Part shown: positions 1 through 45,124 of the stretch, piece by piece | How positions within the stretch are numbered: position 1 is the stretch's first letter | How the letters are laid out: each line of letters begins with the position of its first letter | Assembly: GCA_030549495.1 (NCBI GenBank) | Contig: JAUIRK010000916.1 | Coordinates: 285,501-349,500 of the forward strand | Length of the DNA stretch: 64,000 nucleotides | Reading direction: 5' to 3' | Source: Nectonema munidae | Lineage: Eukaryota > Nematomorpha > Nectonematoida > Nectonematidae | Notes under the pieces: model-generated | Seen by the model: only the letters and a program-made list of their open reading frames with translations | The model's database searches: none | Told to the model about the DNA's origin: nothing | Position numbers and translations under genes: made by a program

Positions 1-440
1 CATGTGTTAATCTTTCTTCGCATAGTTATGCTCTAAAATCAATCAATAATGTGATTTATTCTTCGCACACTGTCGGTATAAATATAACGAATGCCCTTCG
101 TTAAAAATTAGAAAGGTTGTATCTAAACTAAATAAAAGTAGACTACGATTATCCAACAAAACTCGTACATTCAATCGACAAAACCACACACGCGTGCTAA
201 AGATGTGGTGAAGCGTATGTGAGATAAGAATTCACTGCGCTCACAAACGCGTAATGCAAAATGTGTTCATCTTTCTTCGCATAATTATGCTCTAAAATCA
301 ATCAATAATGTGATTTATTCTTCGCACACTGTCGGTATAATTTTTAACGAATGCCCTTCGTTAAAAATTAGAAAGGTTGTATCTAAACTAAATAAAAGTA
401 GACTACGATTATCAAACAAAACTCTTACATTTAATCGACA
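1..440. repeat. Tandem repeat A, unit about 258 bp
   Basis: The stretch beginning near base 2 recurs almost unchanged near base 260: both contain a run reading CTTTCTTCGCATA, an imperfect ATCAATCAATAATG block and ACGAATGCCCTTCGTT. About 1.7 units are visible and the array runs off the left edge. No coding potential is seen. It looks like satellite-type repeat. Confidence 0.75.
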
Positions 441-1115
441 TTTTTCACTTGAAAAAAAATTTAAAATTTATTAGAAAAATATTATACTGACCTCTACTGA
501 CCCATAAAAAGTAAAAAATATATATTAATTTTCGACAGTTTTATTTAACTATGACATTTTAAAATGTTAAAACCCATATTCTACCTTTGTGAATATAAAA
601 TTTTGAAGAAATAATATATAAACTCATCACGTTAATTATTGGTATTTTTTGAAACTAGATAAAAGTTGACTGACCTCACATAAAAGCGGATTTTGAAAAA
701 ATAAAAATATATTTATTTGTAAAACCTAGCGTATTTTACCCACAAAGAGTATAGCTTCAAATCTTGTACATTCGATCAACATTTTTCACTTCAAAAATAA
801 TTTTAAATTTATTAGAAAAACATTATATTGACCTATACTACTGACCCATAAAAAGTAAAAAATATATATTAATTTTTCGACAGTTTTCTTTAACTATGAA
901 ATTTTAAAATGTGAAAAATCATATTTTACCTTTGTGAATATAAAATATTCAAAAAATATTTTATAAATTAAGAACGTTAATTATTATTGGTATTTTTTGA
1001 AACTAGATAAAACTTGACTGACCTCACATAAAAGCAGATTTTGGAAAAATAAAAATATATTTATTTGTATAACCTAGCCTATGTTAACCACAAAGAGTAT
1101 ACCTTTCCAATGACA
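430..1115. repeat. Tandem repeat B, unit about 340 bp, two copies
   Basis: A block starting with CGACATTTTTCACTT-like sequence and containing CTGACCCATAAAAAGT occurs at about 437-775 and again at about 777-1115. Both copies end near CACAAAGAGTATA. The copies differ by scattered substitutions and small indels, so the duplication is not recent. It directly follows repeat A, whose last part shares the TACATT-ATCGAC junction. Confidence 0.75.
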
Positions 1116-1391
1116 CCATTTTCATTTAATTTTTTTTTAAAAAAGCCACATTATGCTTAAACAAAAAGGTGGTCCGTAATTTTTTCAAAAATTTAGACAA
1201 AATTTTTCGAAGTAATGTCCATTTATTAAAATTTTTTAAAACTTTTGCAAAAATAAATTATTCTAGAGTATGTAGCAAACGATAAGCTTTCTAATGATAT
1301 ATATATCATGAAAAAGAAATATTGAAAAACAGTTGAATTCTTTCTTCAAATCAAACAAGTAAAAATTTCCAAAAGTAGTATTGGTAGTAGT

Positions 1392-1392
<1 letters not shown>

Positions 1393-1427
<35 letters not shown>

Positions 1428-1429
1428 TT
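1393..1429. repeat. ATT trinucleotide microsatellite
   Basis: A run of about twelve ATT units in AT-rich sequence. Confidence 0.9.
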
Positions 1430-1436
1430 ATATTAC

Positions 1437-2306
1437 ATAAACATTTCAACCAATCATATAGTTTTTATGAAATAAAACTGCAATTTCAAAGTTAAATTTT
1501 TTGAACTTTTAGGTAGAATTTTTGAAATCTGGCTTTCAATATGTATGTAAAATATTTTTTGAAAATTTTTATTTTAAGTATATTTTTTAAGCATTTTACG
1601 ATTTACACATTTAAATATATAATAAGGCTGGCAAGTTTTGCGAGTTGTCTCCCCGGAGGTCTTGCCAGACCTCTGATATATATATATATAGAGTATTTAT
1701 TCCTATTGAGTTTTTGAATATATGTAGAAATTTTGAATAAACTGGTATGAAATGGGCCTTTTAACACATTTTCTGTATATTTGAGTGCAGAAATGTAAAA
1801 GCAAAACAAAATCTGAATTCTTACAAAAATACCGGTAATTTGATAGGTACTCGCATTCCAAAAAGGAGTTCAATAAAATTATTTGATTATGTATACTTAT
1901 GAAAGTAATTTAAATTTTACTAAAGTGGTTATTGCTATAGGTTAAGGAAGATTGGCATAGGTTGGGGTATATTGGGGTAGGTTGGGGTATATTGGGGTAA
2001 AAAGACGCGCCCATTTTAATCTTATTGATTGGATCATAATTTTGTTTAATTATATATTTTTTATATATCAGATGTCTGGCAAAACCTCCGGGGAGACAAC
2101 TTGCCAGACCTTATTATATATTTAAATGTATAAATCGTAAAATACTAAAAAACATACTTAAAAAAAATTTCAAAAAACATTTTACATACATATTGAAAGC
2201 ACCATTCTAAAAATTCTACATAAAAGTTCAAAAAATTTAACTTTGAAATTGCAGTTTTATCTAATGAAAACTATATGATTGGTTGAAATGTTAATATAAT
2301 AATTTC
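1437..2306. repeat. Foldback (long inverted repeat) element
   Basis: The left arm at about 1440-1690 reappears in reverse complement at about 2055-2305. Matching landmarks are ACTGCAATTTCAAAGTTAAA against its complement near 2240-2260, and TGCCAGACCTC / GTCTGGCAAAACCTCC at the inner ends. The arms are roughly 240 bp with mismatches and enclose a spacer of about 370 bp. The spacer includes a G-rich minisatellite (about 1940-2000, units like TTGGGGTAGG and TTGGGGTATA). The inner tips carry a second short palindrome, GTCTGGCAA...TTGCCAGAC (about 2078-2110). No open reading frame of note. A foldback DNA transposon or a MITE pair fits. Confidence 0.7.
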
Positions 2307-3389
2307 AAGCGAATCATATATATAATATATATTAGTATGTATATATATTTCACGATTTTGGGAGCCGTTTTTTTTTACTTTTTCCATTCAAAATCAAATT
2401 ACATTTAGATTAAAAAGATTTTTGTAAGCTATAAAAAGTTAACCTGCCTCATTTCGCTAGCGCTATGACGTAGTGTCAGTGAAATAACCAGAGAGTGAGG
2501 TCATTGACCCGCACTTGAACTCAAATTTTCTCACTTTTTCAATTCCCGCTAGATGTTTAAATAATTTTGAAAAAAATTCAAGTGAGTTAAAGTACTTGAC
2601 ATTTTTAATTCAAAAATTTTACATCAAAATAAAAAAAAATTTTTTCTAATTTTACATCATCTTATTCAAAATTTCTTAAATTTTATTTTAAAATTAAAAA
2701 TTTTTTAAAAATATCTATTTTTGATATTAACAATTTTTTAAAAAATTTTGTGTTAAAATTTCCAAAATTTTGACTTTAAAGAAAACTTTATGCGAGAAAT
2801 TTTTTAAAAATATTTTAAACCATGCCTGTCTTAAAGAGCTTCCTTTTACCTACATTTTTCAATTATTTTTGGTTTTTAAAGAAATTCAAAAAAAAATTTT
2901 ATAAGCCCTAGAACAATATGCACACTTTTACTATTTTTCACTATATTTTAGCCTGTAAAATGAAAAATTAAATTTTTTTTTTCCATTTTTTCCCATATTC
3001 ATAAAATAAACCTAATATTTAAACATACTACGGCGAAAAAAATTGGAAAATATTTTTTTCCATTTTTTTTAAAAATTGTAGTGCCCCACAAAATTTTCAA
3101 AAAATTTCAAACTTATCCAATTTTCGATTTAAATATCTCATTTTAAAGGAAATTTTATACTGATTACGAAAATAAATAAATATTTTAAGTTTGAATTTTT
3201 TAAAATAATATTTTTAACCCTTGAACTTGTTAAAATGACAAAAATTCTAAATTTAACCGCCAAAAAAATATAGAATTCCTTCAGTTCATTTCAAATGGAT
3301 TACATATTTGGAATTAGCGTATCAAACTCTATCAGAATACAATTTAAAATTTTTGAATTTTTCATTTTTTAAATTTTCGATTTTTCAGG
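2307..3389. other. AT-rich non-coding DNA
   Basis: Long A and T runs with many near-repeats such as AAATTTT. I see no gene, RNA or clear element boundary. Confidence 0.6.
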
Positions 3390-3705
3390 TCTTCTTAGCG
3401 GGCTCAAAATTATGACCATGCCGGGCCTTGGCCACTGCAAGGTTATTCGACCACAGTGGGCCTTGCGCTTCTCTTTTTTCATTTTGATGATATATTGTAT
3501 GATTTGGCTAAATGCAAGGTTCGCAAAGTAAAGTTACTTTTATCTTCATTTTGTGTTAATGAAAAAGTAATAAAACAAATCCCTTTTCTTTTTTTCAAAA
3601 TCTTATTTCTCACTTTTAATCTTTTTTCCTACCCACACTGGGCCCCGCCCAATTTATTTTGCATAGGGCCCTGGGAACTCTAGGGGGGCCCTGGTTATGA
3701 CTTCA
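3390..3705. repeat. Small GC-richer element, possibly a degenerate MITE
   Basis: An island with GGGCC-rich ends stands out from the surrounding AT-rich DNA. The ends (TTATGACCATGCCGGGCC on the left, GGGGGGCCCTGGTTATGAC on the right) are imperfect inverted repeats. The 75-codon open frame inside has no recognisable domain and is probably chance. Confidence 0.35.
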
Positions 3706-4732
3706 CATATATTCAATAAAAAATCATGTTTTATATATTTTTAGAATCCTCTTATCATTCTGAATAACAATATTAACTTTATATTACCATAAATATTTTG
3801 GTTCAAAAATTTTATATATATATATTTGTACTATATACGTAAAGGCACCTCATAACTTATTAAAATATAAATTAAAGTCTCCTAGAATGAAGGCCTTTCC
3901 TTTAACACCCGTGTTTAAAAGTATTCTTTCTAACTCTAACAAAAAGAGTTTAACTTTCGTCATATCTCTTTTATAACCATATCTTTTTATTTAAGAAGGC
4001 ATTGCGTTGCGCCAATTTTTTATCATGGGTTTTCCTCCATCAAATTGAAAGGTTTATAATATTGGGTAGTGCTCTGGCGAATCGATTCTAACTTTTTTAG
4101 TTACAAAGCTATTACTAAATATTTTTATTGTTTCGCACTTTGAGACCGTTCGTGTTAGAATTTCATCTTTCACTTAGCTTTATTTATATATTTAAAACAT
4201 ATACAATTGTAAAATAATATATATTAATGGGTATCCAATAACGAGGCCAGCCATTATTCTTATGTTTAAATTTTTGATAGAAAACAAATGTAAATCCTCT
4301 TCTCATAATTACGGGGGGAACCACGAAAGAATAAGTGCGAACGTTAAAAACAATATATAACTTAATTTAATCACTGTTTTCTAAATACATTTATTTTTTA
4401 AATAGTAATATCTAGCTGAAACTCATAAAAAGAAGGAAAAAAGGTTTATGAGGATTAAAATCACCAAATGAAACAAAAAGAAAGTTCTTTATAACAAGTG
4501 AGAGAAGTTTACTTAAGGCTAACAAAAGCCATTTAAGGTGTATGGAATTTTCAAAAATTTTATAGGAATATAAAGAATTATTATTTCATTGGCAAGGTTT
4601 TGGTGTATTTTTTCGTTTGCTTAACATAATTTACATTGAAGGTATTAATTAGAAAACAATTAAATATGAGTACAAGGATTCGAAATCATGAATAGCAAAA
4701 TGGAGCACTTATACAGAATAATCAAGCTAACA
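3706..4732. other. AT-rich non-coding DNA
   Basis: No coding frame, RNA or repeat recognised. Confidence 0.5.
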
Positions 4733-4874
4733 AGTAGGTTTGGTTAGATGCTGGATTCGATAACTCAAAGTCTTAGGTTCGATCCCGTATCAAGTCTGTT
4801 TTCCTCATAGTTGAATACAAGCGGCGCAATTGTGCCTTCTCGATGAAAACACCCTATGGTACCTTTACCTTTAT
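4733..4874 (+). repeat. tRNA-derived SINE, copy 1
   Basis: The sequence carries an A-box-like segment (TGGTTAGATGCTGG, about 4741-4754) and a B box GGTTCGATCCC (4776-4786), the internal RNA polymerase III promoter pair of tRNA-derived SINEs. A body containing GGCGCAATTGTGCC follows, then a short CTTTACC tail. Two further copies lie on the minus strand near 53.3 kb and 56.5 kb. Those copies show that the conserved unit extends well past the tRNA-like head, so this is a SINE and not a tRNA gene. Confidence 0.85.
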
Positions 4875-5194
4875 TATAAAAACTGCAAAGTTTTTTAGTA
4901 CAAAATTATTGATAGGACCAAAATACTGATTTTCTGATTATTTTTTTCTATTTTTTAGAATATCTTAACTTTAAATTTTAGGTAGAAAAAGCAAAATTTT
5001 AGTTATAATATTTTTTAGAATCTTTCGAATCCATTATAATTTTTTACTATTTTCTGAAAAAATTCAATTTTGTAATTTATTAATGATGAATATCCTTTTC
5101 TATTTATGAGCGCACTTCGTTTTATTAAAGACAACAGTATTTTTCAACTCAACATATTCAAATTTTTTTTATCAATTTATTCTTTTTAGGTCAA

Positions 5195-38014
<32,820 letters not shown>

Positions 38015-38101
38015 AATTTTACTTTTATCTATCGATTTTTAGTTGTTACTTTTCCTAAATAAAAACAATAAAATATTAAGAATGGCTCTAGCTTAGGATA
38101 C

Positions 38102-39978
38102 ATTTTCAGCAGCGGCGCACATCCGGGTGGGGGGGGGGCGAAAATGACCTTTGCCCCCTAATAATTTTCAAGTAAGAGTTGCTGCTTGTTTATAAAACAC
38201 GTATGAAGATCGCATTATAGGATGTAATGATCATTCGAATACATGATAATGTAAGATAAGAGAATAAAAGAGGGAATGCAGACTTTCGAGTCAAACATCA
38301 TGCCAAGTTGCTCTGAAATTCCTATCAAAAATATTTTACAAACGATGTGAGAGCTATATAATAATAATAATCCATTGTTTCAATATGCACACAATAAGTA
38401 AGCAATGTTTATCACAGTGTCTCCTTCTAGTATTTTTGAGCAAACACATATTGATGGTCCACTAGATGTTCTCATCTTCTGTCTCAGTGATTCTATTTCT
38501 CTTTCTGACTCCTCTGTTTTTCTCTTCCGCTTTCTCTGCTAAAACTCAATCACTCAAGCTCTCTTATCTCATTCAATCTCTTTTCTCTCATCCAAGCTCT
38601 TTTTTTCACGCAAGCTCTCTTCTCTTATTTAAGCTCTTCTATCTCATTCAGCTCTCTTCTCTCTAATTTGTATTTAGAGTTAAATTAAAAATGATTCTAT
38701 TTTATCTCATTAGAAACTAGTTTTTAGCGGAATATAAGTTTAATATTTTCAGAACCTTTTTCCATGATACCAAAGTTCAGCTATTCAAATTAATCACTGA
38801 GATTTTTGGTAAAAATTTAGTTCCATCAATACACCAAACATTTTGCAAAAACGAAAATTTGTTTGTTTTTAAATGAGAGAAAAATAGTTTTTAATCGTTA
38901 CAATTTTATATTAATGAATATTGTCAGATTCACGTTAAAAAATTTTCAACAAAGGTCATTTAATCTTTATCAGTACGTTTGTTGCATTTTGTAACATTTG
39001 AAAACTTTAATTTTTTTAAGTCAAGAAATTTTTTTTCAATAGCTATTTGGGAATGAATATTTTGACTAGCTATTCAGTTTAAAAGCAAAAAATACTCTAT
39101 TTGTTTAATATTTGAGCAGAAATATTTTTTATAATGTTAGATTGTTAAATTTTGTAAGTAACAGTGTACATAATTAATTAAATTATTTTTTTTAAGAAAA
39201 TTTGTTGATTATTATATTCTTATACACTAAAAAGAATGAAAAAATTATTTTTTATTGTTAATTGATATCTTTACCCCTATTCTACACATAATTTGGAGAT
39301 AGTGCGCATAGGAGCTATATATAAGTCCTCATTCATTGTTGACTTTAAGCTTAATAGGGCGGGGGTTAAAGTTTACATTAAGCTTAATTAAGAATGAAAT
39401 AGAATAGACAAGAGAGGATTAGGAATTCAGAAAAATTTGTCGTCTTTTTTGGAAGAAGCTTGAAAGTCCGCCCCTCCCATAATTTCAAGGATGTGCGCCC
39501 CTGAATCAATCACATTTTTTCATATAAACATTGCAGGGTGTCTAGTAGATTCTTTTCCTTCAGACTACATTCACTCATATAAAACTCTCCAACCTTCAGT
39601 TATTTGTTTTCTCTATCAATAAAATTTCATTTCATCAATTCCTGTAGTGTGCCTGATAGACTACTCCTTTTTCAAATGAAAAGCCTATTCGCCCCCTAAC
39701 AATTTTGCATTTTTTTAAACTAGTGTATAATATGCGATATGCAAATCTAATTAAAATATTTTCGCTGAAAGTATAGTAAACTTCCCCAATTTTGTAAAAA
39801 AAATATAAAGTAGTCTTATAAATTTAGGTATGCGCTGAATACACTCTATTTTAAAGGATTGCTTGAATATTTGGTCTCTCATGGTATTTCCAGACCAGTA
39901 ATTTTGAAAATTGCAACAAAAAAATCCCCCGCCCCCGCACCCCAATAATTTTTGAGGATGTGCGCCCCTGGTTTTCAG
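38102..39978. mobile_element. hAT-like non-autonomous element, CAGxGGCGCACATCC ends
   Basis: The left end CAGCGGCGCACATCC starts at 38110 and the right end GGATGTGCGCCCCTG stops at 39970. The 8 bp flanks are ATTTTCAG (38102-38109) and GTTTTCAG (39971-39978), seven of eight the same. A second right-end sequence, AAGGATGTGCGCCCCTGA, lies inside at about 39487-39504, pointing to a nested or tandem relative. The interior is non-coding apart from a CT-rich minisatellite (about 38545-38665). Confidence 0.7.
38545..38665. repeat. CT-rich minisatellite
   Basis: Imperfect units of about 20 bases of the form CAAGCTCTCTTATCTCATT recur five or six times. Confidence 0.65.
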
Positions 39979-41049
39979 AAATGTATTTTTTGTGCCCTAA
40001 TTTAACATTTCATCTGCACTTTTTTGCAGGCAATTGGGCAATACAAATAAACTCGAAAATGTATTTTTCTTTACTAATGTCTAAACGACCACAAACTAAA
40101 ACAAGTTAATCGATCCTCAAAAACTAGTGTAGGCTTCTTTGATTTGCACTTTCCCGCGTATTTGTTCTATTTTTGTATCTGTCTTGAACAAGAATGATCT
40201 AAGATGTTACTATTTTTTTCATCTATCACATGATATTTGTTATTAGCAGTATTGAGTTGTTATTGTGATAATTCCTTGTTGCTTTGTTTTAACGTGCAAT
40301 GGATTGTTTTCATTTGAAAAGTACAATTTGCCAAACTTTGAGCGAGGAATCTCGAATGCTGTGCTTAAAACACTAGGTATTTACAATTCGTATCTAATAA
40401 CTATACCATCTTATTTTGCTTCAAAAATCTAATCGTATTCCATCTTTCTATCACTTAACTAATTTCAGCTATCACTTTTCCAGTGTTCGAAATTTTGTTC
40501 ATTTCTACTACTTTCTTTGTACGCAATTCCATATATCTATTTCAATGTTAGCATAACCTTACATAATACAATCTGGAAGATCTATTAAATTTTAAATTTC
40601 AAATTTTTCAATACTCTATATTTTGATGGATCTTGGCATCGTTTAAGGAGATAAAAAAACTTTTACACCAGACAACCTAGAACTTGGTTCAAATTAATCA
40701 CTAAAGCATATTTCTTTTTACTTTTTTTTTGTATTTTACAATTTGTCTATTCTTACTCATCTGAAATAAAAAGTATAAGCTCTTCTAGTAGAAACTGCTG
40801 CAGTATCCTTTACTTTTTGATATGCCTCAGCCACTTAATTTTTGACGTATTGCACCAAATTTTTGACATTGAAAATTTTGAGTAAAATAACTGTAGTTTT
40901 AAAGTAATATTTAATATTGTTGGTTCTTTAATTTTTTAGTTGAACTGTACTAAAAATTTCTTTTTGAACGTGATCTAAAAAATTTCAAAAAACAGAAGAA
41001 AAAATAATTCAAACTAATTTATAATTGATTCCCAGTTTAAATGTTCTTA
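39979..41049. other. AT-rich non-coding DNA
   Basis: No gene or repeat recognised between the hAT-like element and the gypsy fossil. Confidence 0.5.
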
Positions 41050-44000
41050 TGTTTTAAGATAATTTATTAAGCAACTATGCCTTGCGTCAATGTCAGACAT
41101 TTAAATTGTGTTAACCTAAATAAATATTGGCTCAGGGATGCTTTTTAATTAAAAGGTTCAATGGGCTTACAGCATATATTTACAATCATATAACATTCCT
41201 CCCTTCCAGGAAAACACAGATCACCATTGTACTTGAAGTCTTTCCACGGGCTTTCTTTCCCTACTTGATCTTATTGGAAGGAGTTCAGAGCTTTGTTCTT
41301 CAGTTTCCTTTATACATTGTGTCTCTCCACTATCCGTTTGTTCTTCCTTATCAAATGTGGTACCCCCCTGACATTCGCTTGTTGTAAGCGCACTTTCGGC
41401 AATCTTTTCCATTGGGTACTCCTTTGAGTTTTGGTTTTGAAGAGCTTTACTTTGAGGGGCTGGTGATAGATGCTTCAAGGAAACCTTGTTTTATCTTCCA
41501 CTTGGATATAAAACATGCGCGTAGTGGTGATTTGCATCGATTACATCAACTTCCTCCACTTGCTTCATGTATTTGCTACTTGGGTTGAACTTTCTGACGA
41601 GAGCCTTGCATGGGCTCAGCAACCAGTGTGGCATGGAAGTTCCTGTCTGCGTTTTTCGAGGAAAAGAAAACATAAGCTCGTGGGGTGACTTATTAGTGGC
41701 AGTGCATATTAAAGTTCTCAAAGAGTTCAATGCATCTGGAATAGCCTCTTGCTGTTGTTGTTGTTGTTGTTAGCCCCTAGATTATACTATCTTTATATGA
41801 GTATAATCTATCAATTCAAAACAAAGCTTTGTTTAAACTGAGAGAGTATTACCATAAAAGCAAATACTCTCAGGGAAAAGTGTAGAATTTTGTTACACTT
41901 TCGCAGCAGCAGCGATAAACCAGTGTAATTTCAGCCAACCCGCAAAAAATCCACAATGAGGTACTGCTGGCTTTTTGAAGGCTTCTACATATGGCTAGAA
42001 ATAATATATATCTATTTATAATAATAATATGATATATAATACATGTAAATGAGTTAGATCCAAGCTTCTGCTAAATGGTTAAAGTAAGTAGGTTAACTAT
42101 TTTGCATGGCTTTGACCATATGTTGCCTCTTCCCGGTACCTCATATCAAAATTCAAATGTTAATAAAATTGATTTGCATATAGAGCCTATAAATCTCTCA
42201 GCTTGCCCATTTCCTTCTGGGTTATATGGAGTTGTTCTACTGGGCACAATACCTTTTGTTTTCAAAAAAGTTCTAAACTCCTCACTTATAAAGCTACTAC
42301 CACGATCAGAATGCATATAGTTTGGCAGACCAAAGACAGAAAAGAGTTTTGTTAAATGAAAAACTAAAGTTGCAGACGAAGTATTTTGACAAGGAATTGC
42401 AAAAGAAAACCTAGAGTATTCATCTACAACTACTAAGATATATTTGTTGTTAGACACACTTGGTATTGGACCCTTAAAATCTAAATTAAGCCTTTCCCAG
42501 GGACGAATTGCTTTTATTAATTTTTCATTAGTTTTAACAAACTGTGGCCTAACATAACGGCAAATATGACAACCATTGCAGACGCTATGAACTTCTACTG
42601 AAAACGGCAAGTTCCTAGATCTAACAAAAGCCACGAGTCGAATAACACCAGGATGAGACAACCTATTGTGTAGTTTTCAGTTCCTCTAAAGTTATTGGAC
42701 TTGTAACAGCGCAAAGTCTTGAGAGTGCATCAGCTGCCATGTTTGAAGACCCTGATTTATACGCTATGTCAAAATGAAAACACGAAATCTCTAATCTCCA
42801 GCGCAATATTTTCTTATTTTTTATACGAGTTGTTAACTTTTGGTTAAACATAAAAGAAATCAACTTCTGATCTGTTACAAGTAAAAACTGCTTACTTATT
42901 AAATAATGTCAACAACACTTCACGCATTCGATTATAGCTAAAGCTTCCTTCTCTATGATAATTATGTTCAGTTTTACTGAGAGTTTTAGAAAAAAAAGCT
43001 ACTTGGCGTCCTTCTTGGTTCAAAACAGCTGATATTGTTTTATCACTAGCATCAGTAAGAGGTTGTATTAACTTCGAAAAACAAGGTTTCCACTTTGAAT
43101 AATAACTAAAGAATCCTTGTACTCTTTCAAGATCCCTTTTTGTTTTGGGCTCTTCTAAGATCCTTAGTGGTTGTAATCTTTGAGGGTCTGGTTTAATCTT
43201 ACCTTCTATTAAACAACCAAGAACTGATAAAGATTTGGTAGTAAAAACACACTAATTTTTATTGAATGTAAGATTCACTTTGGAAGAAGCCTATAAAATT
43301 TTTTTTGAGGTTTTTGTCGTGATGATCTTGGTCTAATCCACATGTTATGTTATCTAGTTAGGCATAATTATCATTTAATTTTTCATTTTTAATGAATTTA
43401 TCTATTATCCTTTAAAAACATGCTACCCTTTTGTTAACCCAAAAGGTATACGTCTAAATTAGTAGAGAGCATTCCCAGCTTGAAATGCTGTATATGGCTT
43501 ATCTTTTTCATTGATAGCTACTTGATAATAAGCAGAACGTAGATCTATGGTACTAAAAAACGTATAACTTGCCATTGTTCTAACGAATCGTCTATCTTAG
43601 GTAATGGGTAGCCATCTAGAAGAGTGAACCGGTTGATGGTCTGAGAATAATCAATTACAAGTCTAGACTTGGTGTCTGACTTCACAACTAATGCTTGCGC
43701 CCGCCAAGGGCTATTGCTAGGCTCTATTATTCTTTGTCGTAACATTCTCTCAATCTCCGAGTTAATAAAATTCCTGTCCTGTGCACTAAAGTTACGTGAT
43801 TTGGTTATAACTGGGTGGCACTTCGGTGAAAGGTTCGAAAACAGAGATGGCGTATCACACTTAAGTACTCGTAAGGACCCAATTTTTAAAGAAGTTGCAT
43901 TACCTGTAAAATTAAAATGAATAGACTTATGATTCGACTGAAAATCTTGTCCCAAAACAAAATCAGTTAGTAAATTTGGAAAAACTATGAGTTTAATATT

Positions 44001-45124
44001 GATATAATACTGCCCGTTAAAATAAAAGTTAATGAATACGTAACCATTGCAAAGAACGCTTTGTGAGGAACTCGCCATACCAACTGATACTGGAGAATGA
44101 AAGATAGGCAGTTTAAAGCGATTTACAATTTCACAACTGATGAAACTGTTTGAAGAACCTGTATCTACAAGTGCTTAGTATCGTAGTCCTTTGAAGTTGA
44201 TATCTTCGACAACATTTTTTAGGTTATACGAAGAAGAAGTAGAAGACGTTAAAGAGAGCTTGAGACAAAACTTTAGTTGGCTGAGCTGTAAACTTACACA
44301 CTCTGGCAAAGTGTCCTTGTTTCATACACGAATGACACTGAACATTCTGGGCAGGGCATTTGAACCTAGGATGTATGGACAATCCACGAAAGGTGCACTG
44401 CTGTGAGTATTGAGTCTTTGCAGCCGATACTTCGGTATCCTTACCTTGTTTAGCATTCTCTTCCATCAGATTAAGCATAGGACATTCAAATTGCTTCATA
44501 AGTGCCATAGCCATATCAATTGTAGGTTTACGTCAGATTTCTCAAGAATGCGAGTGCGAATCAATTGAGAACTCAATCCTTGAATCAAGGCCACGCACAC
44601 CGCTTATTTCCTGCTTTCTTCAGCAGACAAAGCTTCGTACTGACAGTCGTTTGGTAACTCTTGCAAGCTCTGTATGAAGGAGGTAAGTGACTCACCTGGC
44701 TTTTGTTTCCTGGTGAAAAGTTTGAAGCGTGCTGACATACGACTATGCTTTTTCAAGAAAAGTTTGTCTAACGCCTTCAAAGAACTCTCGTATATAGCTA
44801 ATTGCGACACATGCTTGAAAATTTTAGAATTTACGCGAGTAACTAAAATATGAAACTTATTTTCTCAGAAGAACCGAGGTAAACGAGAAGCATTTCCATC
44901 TTTTTTTTTTCAATGTTGATAAAACTCTTGGGCGTCAACGTCATCAGGATTAATGTCTAAAACTCCAGTTAGTTGAAAGAGACATGACAGATAGTTTCTT
45001 AAAGTGTTAAGATAATTTATTAAGCAACTATGCCTTGCGTCAATGTCAGGCATTTAAATAGTGTTAACATAAATAAATATTGGCTCAGGGATGCCTTTTA
45101 ATTAAAAGGTGCAATGAGCTTACA
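41050..45124 (-). mobile_element. Fossil Ty3/gypsy LTR retrotransposon with very short LTRs
   Basis: LTR copies at 41050-41195 and 45005-45124 share about 120 bp (AAGATAATTTATTAAGCAAC and GGCTCAGGGATGC are landmarks) with around ten differences, so the insertion is of moderate age. A purine-rich tract lies just inside the left LTR (complement of TTCCTCCCTTCC, 41196-41207). On the minus strand the order is gag-like protein with a CX2CX4HX4C zinc knuckle (CHSCMKQGHFARVC, about 44.3 kb), retroviral-type protease, reverse transcriptase (44.1-43.5 kb), RNase H (about 42.7 kb) and integrase (42.66-41.5 kb: NLDFKGP, VVVDEYSRF, HSDRGSSF). It is broken in several places. A separate 374 bp insert interrupts the integrase region. 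No target duplication was seen. Confidence 0.88.
41744..42131 (-). mobile_element. Retroposon-like insert inside the gypsy integrase region, rich in hairpins
   Basis: The insert spans 41751-42124 and is flanked by GCCTCTT on both sides (41744-41750 and 42125-42131). One end is a GTT repeat (CAA on the minus strand), which resembles the simple-repeat tail of a SINE read on the minus strand. A row of palindromes lies next to it: GATTATAC...GTATAATC (41780-41808), AAACAAAGCTTTGTTT (about 41820-41835), GAGAGTATT...AATACTCTC (41841-41872) and AGTGTA...TTACACT (41879-41899). No clear polymerase III boxes are visible. The element type is unknown. Confidence 0.55.

Noticed and set aside
3456-3683. 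75-codon plus-strand frame
   Set aside because: It falls inside a small GC-rich repeat and shows no domain.
4733-4874. tRNA gene suggested by A and B boxes
   Set aside because: No cloverleaf closes properly and the same unit with the same extra body and tail occurs three times, so it is a SINE.
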